Shown here: positions 7,306-12,477 of the stretch, in pieces | Layout of the letters: each line of letters starts with the position of its first letter | Position numbering within the stretch: the first letter of the stretch is position 1 | Assembly (NCBI GenBank): GCA_964518335.1 | Contig: CAZFDT010000116.1 | Location: forward strand, 1-12,477 | Direction: 5' to 3' | DNA: 12,477 bases | From: CAZFDT01 sp964518335 | GTDB taxonomy: Bacteria > Planctomycetota > Phycisphaerae > Phycisphaerales > Phycisphaeraceae | Notes under the pieces: model-generated | What the model saw: the letters and a program-made list of their open reading frames with translations, nothing else | What the model was told of the DNA's origin: nothing | The model's database searches: none | Position numbers and translations under genes: made by a program

Positions 7306-8141
7306 AGATTGGAATCATCTCTGAGGAAGGCATGGGGAACCTCCTTCGCGCGTACCTGAGCGCGTTATCTGCATTGGGGTACTCGCTTGAACTCGCAATA
7401 TTGGTTGGATTTCGCGGGCGCCAATCATTAAGACGCCGCCTTATTACCTCGCTCATTGGATACGACGGATGCGAAAACCTCGCACGAAAATATCGCGGCT
7501 ATCGAAGTAGTCCGGCCGGCACGCTATACCGATCCGTCATTGAGGAGTCGTTCCGATTGGATCCGGTCTTTTTTGAATCATTTAGAACTCAGGATTATTG
7601 CCACAATGTTGAACGTCTTGTCATCAACAACTACGACGATCAATGTCTCATAGATGCATTGAAATCCTCTGGCCTCACCCATTTCATTTTCGCCGGCCAC
7701 AATCTGTTTCGTGGCCGCGTTCTCGACATGGGCATGCGCTATTTGCATGCTCATCCTGGAATTGTTCCAGATATTCGCGGAGTTGACTGCTTTCTGTGGT
7801 CAGTTCTATACCGCGGCTGTCCGGGATATTCCGTGATCTATCTGGATCAAGGAGTTGATACGGGAGATATAGTACTGAAACAAGAGCATGACCTGTTCAG
7901 GTTCCGTCAGCCGTCTGACTGGAAAGCCGAATATGCCGTTGGCTTTTACCAATATTTGCTTAGCCATCTTAACCTGCAGTTGCGAGCGGAACTGATGGCA
8001 AGGGCTGTGCGTCGCGTGATTGATGCCCAGTACTCACTTGGGGGCGAAAAACAACAAGGCGTGGGAAGACAGTTTTACAGCGCACACGGCATACTTATCA
8101 AATCACTTGTTAGACGACTGATGACGCCGCACAATCAGTAA
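7293..8141 (+). CDS. Formyltransferase-fold protein (Formyl_trans_N family), catalytic Asn replaced
   Basis: Relative of methionyl-tRNA, GAR and sugar N-formyltransferases, which use 10-formyltetrahydrofolate. The 282-residue protein starts with a Rossmann strand (LKIGIISEEGMGNLLRA). It carries the diagnostic block LHAHPGIVPDIRG (151-163), then CFLWSVLYRG, then VIYLDQGVDTGDIV (181-194). By comparison with the N-x-H and D of PurN and Fmt, H154 and D189 fill the histidine and aspartate positions, but H152 stands where the catalytic asparagine should be. The likely role is modification of an amino group in the product of this operon, if the protein is still an enzyme. The last 70 residues are basic and form no second Fmt domain that I recognise. 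G/C is low here (49 of 120 at 7561-7680). Its stop overlaps the end of the convergent pilin gene by 7 bp. Confidence 0.78.
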   Translation: MQRLKIGIISEEGMGNLLRAYLSALSALGYSLELAILVGFRGRQSLRRRLITSLIGYDGCENLARKYRGYRSSPAGTLYRSVIEESFRLDPVFFESFRTQDYCHNVERLVINNYDDQCLIDALKSSGLTHFIFAGHNLFRGRVLDMGMRYLHAHPGIVPDIRGVDCFLWSVLYRGCPGYSVIYLDQGVDTGDIVLKQEHDLFRFRQPSDWKAEYAVGFYQYLLSHLNLQLRAELMARAVRRVIDAQYSLGGEKQQGVGRQFYSAHGILIKSLVRRLMTPHNQ

Positions 8142-9028
8142 TATTCGGTTGTTGTGCGCCAAGTGTCAATTTGAGTGTTGGTTAGTACTTGAGTTGCCGT
8201 GGGGTTTGCATCGGCACCAGTCTTTCGCTTTACACCTTTAGCGTGGCCATCGGCAAACGCGATATTAGCCTCCAAAGGTTCGGTCTTATTGTGCCAATGA
8301 TGCGACGAGTTTGTCGGAAGGCGATTCGCTAGCAGGACCAAATCTGCCATGATTAGCTTTTTTGAGGGTGTGAGGACTTCGCTTGCTCGATGAGCTTCCG
8401 GATACCAAAATCCATTTCGGCCAGCCTTTTGCTGATTGGCAATATGTGTCAGGCTCCGATCGCCGTTGGTATATGACGTTCCGTATTTTAGGCCGGCGGG
8501 ATCACTCCCGGCGCTTTGCGCATCTCCTTTGTCCAATGGGCAGCGTGCTGCTGCGGAATTAGAGCTTAAGTAACTATTGAGGGCTCTGTTTTCGGGGGCA
8601 GTGTCCGAGCCAAAGAAGCTTACAGTGCCCTGCTCGCCACTCCAGTTGTACCAATTAACTTCAACGGTCAAAAATGTCCCACCGGGGTACATCTGCCGAT
8701 TGTCATTTCCATAGAACTCAACAGCTTGTCCAAGACTTCTAACATTGGCCAAGCATTGGCTCAGACGTGCCGTTGTTCTCGCCGACCCCAGCGCCGGCAG
8801 GAGGATGCCGATAAGCAGGGCGATGATGGAGATCACCACGAGCAGTTCGATGAGGGTGAACGCCCGCAGGGCGTTGGGGGTGAGTGGTGAACGGTGAGTG
8901 GTGAGTGGGGGAGACTGACTCCTGACTCCTGACTCCTGACCCCTGACCCCTGACCCCTGACCTCTGGCCATCAGGCCCTTGGCCCCGCACCCTCGTCCCT
9001 GCTCGGTTGCTTCGCGTGCTGCGTGCAT
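8135..9028 (-). CDS. Pseudopilin-like protein, prepilin N-methylation plus H-X9-DG-type C-terminus
   Basis: Planctomycete-type prepilin-like protein, expected to be cleaved by prepilin peptidase and anchored in the membrane by its N-terminal helix. The processing site is RAFTLIELLVVIS, with alanine at -1, phenylalanine at +1 and glutamate at +5, followed by a hydrophobic helix and GILLPALGSAR. The C-terminus has ANIAFADGHAKG. The family's H-X9-DG spacing is widened: counted from the last histidine of SSHHWHNKTE, 13 residues separate H and DG. The ATG at 9028 is chosen because GGGAG lies 7 nt upstream; a second ATG at 9031 is adjacent, and a GTG at 9109 is poorly supported. This gives a leader of about 56 residues, much longer than usual, partly encoded by heptamer repeats. 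An ATG at 8971 would shorten it to about 37 but has a weak ribosome site. Confidence 0.85.
   Translation of the reverse strand: MHAAREATEQGRGCGAKGLMARGQGSGVRGQESGVRSQSPPLTTHRSPLTPNALRAFTLIELLVVISIIALLIGILLPALGSARTTARLSQCLANVRSLGQAVEFYGNDNRQMYPGGTFLTVEVNWYNWSGEQGTVSFFGSDTAPENRALNSYLSSNSAAARCPLDKGDAQSAGSDPAGLKYGTSYTNGDRSLTHIANQQKAGRNGFWYPEAHRASEVLTPSKKLIMADLVLLANRLPTNSSHHWHNKTEPLEANIAFADGHAKGVKRKTGADANPTATQVLTNTQIDTWRTTTEYY
8881..8908. repeat. Heptanucleotide tandem array A, four units
   Basis: TGAGTGG, TGAACGG, TGAGTGG and TGAGTGG stand head to tail. The array lies in the leader-coding part of the pilin gene, where three units (21 bp) make seven codons without breaking the frame. Confidence 0.85.
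8915..8963. repeat. Heptanucleotide tandem array B, seven units
   Basis: Three CTGACTC, three CTGACCC and one CTGACCT units are contiguous. Read as the pilin leader this gives a seven-residue periodicity (GSGVRGQ then ESGVRSQ). Such short heptamer arrays are known from cyanobacteria and planctomycetes and vary in copy number by slippage. Confidence 0.88.
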
Positions 9029-9035
9029 CATGAAT

Positions 9036-9040
9036 CTCCC
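9036..9040 (-). promoter_or_regulatory. Ribosome binding site deciding the pseudopilin start
   Basis: On the minus strand GGGAG lies 7 nt before the ATG at 9028 (4 nt before the ATG at 9031). No other in-frame start has a comparable site. Confidence 0.5.
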
Positions 9041-9371
9041 ATCGGTTGGACGGCCTGGTGACGTAACGTGCCAGGCGGCCTGATGTTGCCGGGTCGATGG
9101 TGGAGCCACGTGAGATCGAGCAACCCATCAACGGGGGCGAGGGGCGGCATCTGCGGACGGTACGGACAATAGAAAAGATGGCAGACAGGACGCCGACTCG
9201 CCACTAACCCGGCCAAGAGTCGGACGACGCCCCCCAACGCAGGACACGCGCCCGACCCCGAACCCAGCCCCATGCTAGTCGCGGCAGGGGCGTGCGGTCA
9301 ATGATAAACCTTGCGGCTGACAGAGATTTTGCACGTTGGGGGGGTGAGTCCGGAGCAAGCCGGTGTCGGCC

Positions 9372-9399
9372 GGGGGGGCGAGGGGGCGAGTGGGGCGGG
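9372..9399 (+). other. Potential G-quadruplex motif
   Basis: Four G-runs of 7, 5, 4 and 3 bases are separated by loops of 3, 5 and 1 bases, meeting the usual G3+N1-7 pattern. A separate run of seven G lies at 9338-9344. Whether it folds in the cell is unknown. Confidence 0.5.
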
Positions 9400-9745
9400 C
9401 CTGCCATTGGGCCGGCGGGGGGCGTGAGGCGCGGTCAGTGGATGGAGATGTCCCGTGATTGGGTGGGTCGGGTCCCGATGGGGTTGCACTGCCGTGAGGC
9501 GAGTCCGATTCGGTGCGGGCGGCGGCGCCAGACCTCGGCGGGTGCGGCCGCGCCACGCTTGCCCCGACACACTCGATCAGCAAGGCTCGTGCTGCGGCGT
9601 TCGTGACCAGAGGTATGCGGACAAGAGCAGCGCGATGCGGCGTTGCCCCGCCAGCCCCAGGCCCTGGCGCCAGTCGGCGGGAATACTCACCGACGAGGAC
9701 TATGCGCTGCCGGGGCGCGGGGTAAAATAGAGCGTTGCAGTCAAC

Positions 9746-9756
9746 GGGGGGGGGGG
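9746..9756 (+). repeat. Homopolymer of 11 G
   Basis: Eleven consecutive G in non-coding DNA. The true length may vary by slippage or be miscalled in sequencing. Confidence 0.8.
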
Positions 9757-9758
9757 CA

Positions 9759-9772
9759 GAGGTGAGGGGTGA
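9759..9772 (+). repeat. Two-unit heptamer remnant
   Basis: GAGGTGA and GGGGTGA stand head to tail just after the G tract. They resemble the TGAGTGG array inside the pilin leader, suggesting that the same repeat class is scattered locally. Confidence 0.4.
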
Positions 9773-10005
9773 GCATTCAGACGCCGCAATTTGAAGACAG
9801 GAATGGCCGCATGCAGTGGTGCAATCCAACATCCGATCTCCGCCATACGCCAGTGGGCCAGGCTCCAGAGGGTCACTGCCATACTGGCAGGCTCGCCGTC
9901 TGGTGAAGGTAAAAACCCAGTGATTCCGACTTTTGGGGCCACGCAACTCCCGAGGTGCGGGGAACGCTATCGAGCGACGGCGATGGCCCGCCTTGGCGCT
10001 TGTGG

Positions 10006-10034
10006 TTGCGGGTGATTCGACGCGAGCCGATAGT
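10006..10034 (+). promoter_or_regulatory. Weak promoter candidate for the SGNH hydrolase
   Basis: TTGCGG and GATAGT are spaced by 17 nt, matching 3 and 4 of 6 consensus bases. Transcription would start near 10041, 28 nt before the chosen ATG. Confidence 0.27.
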
Positions 10035-10068
10035 GTCAGGTACAGGCGGGGGGCAAGGGTGGTGGACC

Positions 10069-11076
10069 ATGGCACGATGCGGCAAGCGGTGGATGCGGCG
10101 ACTGGTGGTCGGTCTGACATTGGTGATCGGAGCGACCGTGGCGGGGCTGGAGCTCTTTGCCCGGTATGGACTGGGGCTGGGTGATCCGCCGCTGAGCGTG
10201 GCCGATCGAGACGTGGAATATTTGTTCAGACCGGGCGAGTACCGGCGATTCGGCAACCGGGTGTATTACAACGCCTACTCGATGCGATCGGCGGACGTGA
10301 CCCCCACCAAGACCGACCCGCGCGAGTTGCGAGTATTGGTTTTGGGCGACAGTGTGATCAATGGGGGGGCTCAGACCGATCAGTCGCAGCTTGCGACCGA
10401 GGCGCTCCAGCGGCGGTTGGCTGGTGAACTCGACCGACCCGTTTGGGTGGGCAATGTCAGTGCGGGTAGCTGGGGCCCGGACAATCTGTTGGCGTATGTG
10501 AGGAAGTTCGGATGGTTTGAGGCGGACGTGGCGCTGGTGGTGGTGTCGAGCCATGATGCGTCGGACATTGCGACGTTCGGGCCGGTGGTGGGGGTGCATC
10601 CGGGCTTTCCGGATCGTCGGCCGTGGCTGGCGTTGGAAGAAGCCGTCCTGCGTTATCTGCCGCGGTACTTGCCAGCCGCTGGTGGCACCAAGTCAGCGGC
10701 TGATCCGGGCACTGAGTCTGCTCTAGACCTGACCGAACAGGCGCCGGCGGTACAGCAGTCGCTCAAGTCGTTGCGGCAGCTGATCGAATCGGGACGAGAG
10801 GCGCGCGTGGCCATTGCGGTGATTCAGCACGCCGACCGAGAGGAGGCTGGGGACGAGTGGAAACCTGGCCACGACTGGATCAGCTTTGCGGTGAAAGAAG
10901 CGGGCGTTGATGTCTGGGATGTTCGTTCTTCGTTTCGAGCGGCGATGGAGTCGGGCCAATCCCCGTACCGCGACAATATCCATCCGAACCCGCTTGGTCA
11001 GAAGTTGCTTGCCGATGTGATGTATGAAGTGGTCAGTGCGCTGCTTGGCCGTACGCCGAATAGCCCGTCACCTTGA
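10069..11076 (+). CDS. Membrane-anchored SGNH/GDSL-family hydrolase or acyltransferase
   Basis: Likely esterase or O-acyl-modifying enzyme held at the outer face of the inner membrane. The 335-residue reading starts with a positively charged stretch and one hydrophobic helix (residues 11-28), then a long exported domain. Block I is VLVLGDSVINGG with nucleophile S95. Block II is NVSAGSWGPDN with G133. Block III is SSHDASD, where the usual GxND asparagine is not conserved. Block V is DNIHPNPLG with D302 and H305. The ATG at 10069 has AAGGG 9 nt upstream; an in-frame ATG at 9955 would put 38 unlikely residues before the anchor. Such proteins are frequent near planctomycete polysaccharide genes, so acetyl removal from or transfer to a glycan is a reasonable guess. 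Its stop lies 7 bp from the end of the convergent gene at 11084. Confidence 0.82.
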   Translation: MARCGKRWMRRLVVGLTLVIGATVAGLELFARYGLGLGDPPLSVADRDVEYLFRPGEYRRFGNRVYYNAYSMRSADVTPTKTDPRELRVLVLGDSVINGGAQTDQSQLATEALQRRLAGELDRPVWVGNVSAGSWGPDNLLAYVRKFGWFEADVALVVVSSHDASDIATFGPVVGVHPGFPDRRPWLALEEAVLRYLPRYLPAAGGTKSAADPGTESALDLTEQAPAVQQSLKSLRQLIESGREARVAIAVIQHADREEAGDEWKPGHDWISFAVKEAGVDVWDVRSSFRAAMESGQSPYRDNIHPNPLGQKLLADVMYEVVSALLGRTPNSPSP

Positions 11077-11083
11077 GGCGCAG

Positions 11084-11548
11084 CTACCGTCGCCGGTATG
11101 GCTGCGTCGGACGGCCGCTCTTGCGAGTATTCCGTGGCGCGAGGGGCACCATGCTGGACGACGATGTGGGCTCCCGGCAGGTTGAGCAGCAGTGGTCGTG
11201 TCGTTCGAGATTGGGCGGCGGATGGACCCAGCCCTCCGAGTCGATGTCGCGCGACGATTCGGACGACGCACGGCTGCGGGCGTTGACGGCATCCTTGTGT
11301 GCCTCGTGCCCTTGGGTGTGGGTATCCGGTCCCGCATCTTCATTGCCGGGGGCATGGCGGGCGTGGAACAGCCACGCCGCGTAACGCACGAGGTCGATGC
11401 GTTTGGTGTTGCCCTGAGCACTGATGCGATACCCCGCCCGGTTCATGTGGCGATACACCACGTGCGGCTGCACCACCTCGCCCAGCGGGGTCGAGTTGAG
11501 CAGCCGCACCGCTTCGGCGACGCGCAGTTGGCGAGGGTCGACTTTCAA
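11084..11548 (-). CDS. Small HTH-like protein, paralogue of its upstream neighbour, with long C-terminal tail
   Basis: Predicted 154-residue protein of unknown function. Residues 4 to about 65 align with the preceding gene product: both begin with a DP-x2-L stretch, keep an RL pair about eight residues on, and end the domain with LVxYAAWL. This resembles small excisionase- or Nu1-like winged-helix domains of phages; that is inference. The rest is a hydrophilic tail with HDHCCSTC and a serine-rich, basic end; the cluster of two histidines and three cysteines could bind a metal. The start proposed is a TTG at 11548 that shares TTGA with the stop of the upstream gene, with GGGAGG 10 nt before it. 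A GTG at 11575 is the alternative. The tail could be fused or drifted sequence. Confidence 0.55.
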   Translation of the reverse strand: MKVDPRQLRVAEAVRLLNSTPLGEVVQPHVVYRHMNRAGYRISAQGNTKRIDLVRYAAWLFHARHAPGNEDAGPDTHTQGHEAHKDAVNARSRASSESSRDIDSEGWVHPPPNLERHDHCCSTCREPTSSSSMVPLAPRNTRKSGRPTQPYRRR

Positions 11549-11775
11549 CGGGCCTGCACCTCCCGTGCGAGCCACGCCGCGTAATGCACGAGGTTGAGCC
11601 GCACCTGCCCGTCTGTCCCGCGGCCCGCCGTGGGCGCCCCGTTGTCCACATCCGCCTGCACCTGTTCCGGCGAAATCGCACGGCCACCCGCAGCCGAAAT
11701 CAGCCGGGCCATGTCCTTAATGGATAGGGACGCCGGGTCGAACGCCGGGCCGGGTTGGGCATGCTCGGCGGGCAT
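11545..11775 (-). CDS. Small HTH-like protein, possible phage/mobile-element gene
   Basis: Protein of 76 residues that I cannot assign to a named family with certainty. After a short proline-rich start come an amphipathic helix (SLSIKDMARLISAAGG), a second helix (ISPEQVQADVDNGAP) and LNLVHYAAWLARE. The pattern of a helix, a glycine-rich wing and an AAWL helix resembles excisionase and terminase-small-subunit winged helices. AAGGAG lies 9 nt before the ATG, a strong ribosome site. It shares TTGA with the downstream paralogue and is probably co-transcribed with it. A role at the edge of a prophage or similar element fits the size and context. Confidence 0.65.
   Translation of the reverse strand: MPAEHAQPGPAFDPASLSIKDMARLISAAGGRAISPEQVQADVDNGAPTAGRGTDGQVRLNLVHYAAWLAREVQAR
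11559..11564 (-). promoter_or_regulatory. Internal ribosome binding site for the coupled second paralogue
   Basis: GGGAGG on the minus strand, inside the upstream gene, lies 10 nt before the TTG at 11548. It supports re-initiation at the TTGA junction, though the spacing is somewhat long. Confidence 0.4.
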
Positions 11776-11999
11776 CAGGCGTGGCTCCTTCGTCGCCGGC
11801 CGATCCGTCGCCCCGGGGCGGATTCAGGGGCCAGTTTGCCGCTGCGGATTGGCACATGTGTTGGGTTCATTGGGACTTACGGCAATCTGTAAATAACTGG
11901 AAATAATCGACTTACATCGCTAAATGGCCTTGATGTTTTCGCAGCGATCCGGCTTAATGGTGCTGTCAGAACGAAACCCGAACACGAAAGGCCAGGACC
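11776..11999. promoter_or_regulatory. Divergent control region between small-gene pairs
   Basis: This gap separates leftward and rightward small genes. Its core is AT-rich for this DNA (22 of 60 G/C at 11881-11940). It contains GACTTAC twice (11874-11880 and 11909-11915, exactly 35 bp apart), AAATAA twice (11891-11896 and 11901-11906), and a weak rightward promoter TTGATG-17-CTTAAT (11930-11958). These could be operator and promoter elements. No coding region is supported. Confidence 0.45.
11803..11823. repeat. Imperfect palindrome upstream of the leftward small genes
   Basis: ATCCG and CGGAT flank a perfect CCCCGGGG palindrome, with a TCG bulge on the left arm. It lies just upstream of the ribosome site of the leftward pair, where an operator would be placed; it may be chance in GC-rich DNA. 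Confidence 0.3.
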
Positions 12000-12227
12000 A
12001 TGACGCGAAGGACACCCGCCAACACGACCGCGAAGAAGCAGATCGCCCGCCTGATCGACCAGCACGACGCGGTGGCCACCCGCTACGCCGACGCCATCCT
12101 CCGCGGGCAGATGGGCCTGGCTACGAAGCGCGAGCAGGCCCTGCGCCGCCTCGCCATCCAGATCCGCAACGCCGCCTGCCGCCACGACCTGATCACCTGG
12201 ACCCGCAGCCGCCTGGCGGGCAAGTGA
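12000..12227 (+). CDS. Small basic helical protein of unknown function
   Basis: Protein of 75 residues, not recognised. It is rich in arginine, alanine and lysine, and appears to be two long amphipathic helices (KKQIARLIDQHDAVATRYAD and KREQALRRLAIQIRNAAC), with no membrane segment. AAGG lies 8 nt before the ATG. The net positive charge would allow nucleic acid binding, but no motif shows it. It precedes another small gene by 24 nt in the same direction and diverges from the HTH-like pair. The very high GC of third positions and its size suit a phage or plasmid accessory gene. Confidence 0.6.
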   Translation: MTRRTPANTTAKKQIARLIDQHDAVATRYADAILRGQMGLATKREQALRRLAIQIRNAACRHDLITWTRSRLAGK

Positions 12228-12251
12228 AGCACCCACGTACAGGAGCACGCC

Positions 12252-12458
12252 ATGCATACCACCGGCCATGACCACCACGACGACACCACCCGCTGGGGCG
12301 TCCAGCGCCAGATCGACGGCCGCTACTTCGACGGCGAAGGCTGGACCGACGACGCCGCCCAGGCCCACCGCGCCGACTACGACGAGGCGGTCAACCTCGC
12401 CGCGTACCTGATCCGCATCACCCCGGGCTGGGTCCGCGCGGTGCTGATCAGCGACTGA
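12252..12458 (+). CDS. Small acidic protein of unknown function
   Basis: Protein of 68 residues, not recognised. It starts with a histidine- and aspartate-rich stretch (HTTGHDHHDD) that could bind a metal, followed by RWGVQRQIDGRYFDGEGW and a helix ending in LAAYLIRITPGWVRAVLISD. AGGAG lies 6 nt before the ATG, an excellent ribosome site. It is probably co-transcribed with the gene 24 nt upstream. The FDGEGW segment suggests a small beta-rich N-terminal half. A mobile-element accessory role is inferred only from size and neighbours. Confidence 0.65.
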   Translation: MHTTGHDHHDDTTRWGVQRQIDGRYFDGEGWTDDAAQAHRADYDEAVNLAAYLIRITPGWVRAVLISD

Positions 12459-12477
12459 CCCTCGCAACGCCAAACCA

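Larger units (their letters stand above)
9029..10068. other. Gene-poor G-rich intergenic region, 1,040 bp
   Basis: No convincing gene lies between the pilin start and the hydrolase start. Several frames stay open here but encode proline-, arginine- and glycine-rich text with no recognisable motif, which is expected of high-GC non-coding DNA. The plus strand carries long G-runs, a G-quadruplex motif, an 11-G homopolymer and a short heptamer remnant. No tRNA or rRNA is visible. Promoters for both divergent genes should lie here. Confidence 0.6.

Noticed and set aside
8881..8963. Heptamer arrays as a CRISPR array
   Set aside because: Units are 7 bp and contiguous, with no spacers and no cas genes nearby.
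9029..10068. tRNA or riboswitch in the gene-free gap
   Set aside because: No T-loop consensus with a matching acceptor stem was found, and no riboswitch core that I recognise.
9275..10120. Minus-strand open frame of 281 codons in the G-rich gap
   Set aside because: Proline/arginine-rich with no recognisable domain; it overlaps the hydrolase start and crosses homopolymer runs.
11877..12473. Minus-strand open frame of 198 codons over the two small plus-strand genes
   Set aside because: Valine/alanine/glycine-rich reverse frame without motifs. The plus-strand genes have proper ribosome sites and spacing.

Overview
The window looks like a chromosomal segment of a Planctomycetota bacterium, probably Phycisphaerae-like. 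The strongest clue is a pseudopilin-like gene (8135-9028, minus) that combines an AFTLIELLVVIS N-terminal methylation helix with a C-terminal ADG motif of the H-X9-DG type, a pairing greatly expanded in that group. Most of the DNA is GC-rich (47 of 60 bases are G/C at 2761-2820). Good Shine-Dalgarno sequences precede many starts, and several starts are GTG or TTG. The lineage is inferred from gene content; there is no rRNA or other marker here.

Bases 80 to about 8141 are a cell-surface polysaccharide region. It holds a GT-B glycosyltransferase (minus), a class I SAM methyltransferase (plus), a 14-segment Wzx/MATE-like flippase (minus), and a plus-strand five-gene operon (4133-8141). The operon order is LicC/PntC-like nucleotidyltransferase, Asp/Glu racemase-family protein, CDP-glycerol glycerophosphotransferase-like enzyme, an unrecognised 113-residue protein, and a formyltransferase-fold protein in which histidine replaces the catalytic asparagine. 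The flippase and the operon are divergently transcribed from a 154-bp gap with two good sigma70-like promoters. I infer that the operon makes a CTP-activated phosphate-linked decoration, perhaps involving a racemised amino acid and an N-formyl or related one-carbon group, for an envelope glycan. This operon is the best candidate in the window for an undescribed system. The chemistry is a hypothesis.

Bases 8135-11076 hold the pseudopilin gene, a roughly 1-kb gene-poor G-rich gap (9029-10068), and a membrane-anchored SGNH/GDSL hydrolase. The pilin gene has two heptanucleotide tandem arrays inside its unusually long leader region and an abrupt GC change after its N-terminal helix, so it looks mosaic.

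Bases 11084-12458 differ in character. Two overlapping minus-strand small genes encode paralogous HTH-like domains, and two short, very GC-rich plus-strand genes have no recognisable family. They diverge from an AT-rich 224-bp control region. The set resembles the early or packaging-edge genes of a prophage or other mobile element that continues beyond the window. No tRNA, rRNA, CRISPR array, transposase or integrase was seen.
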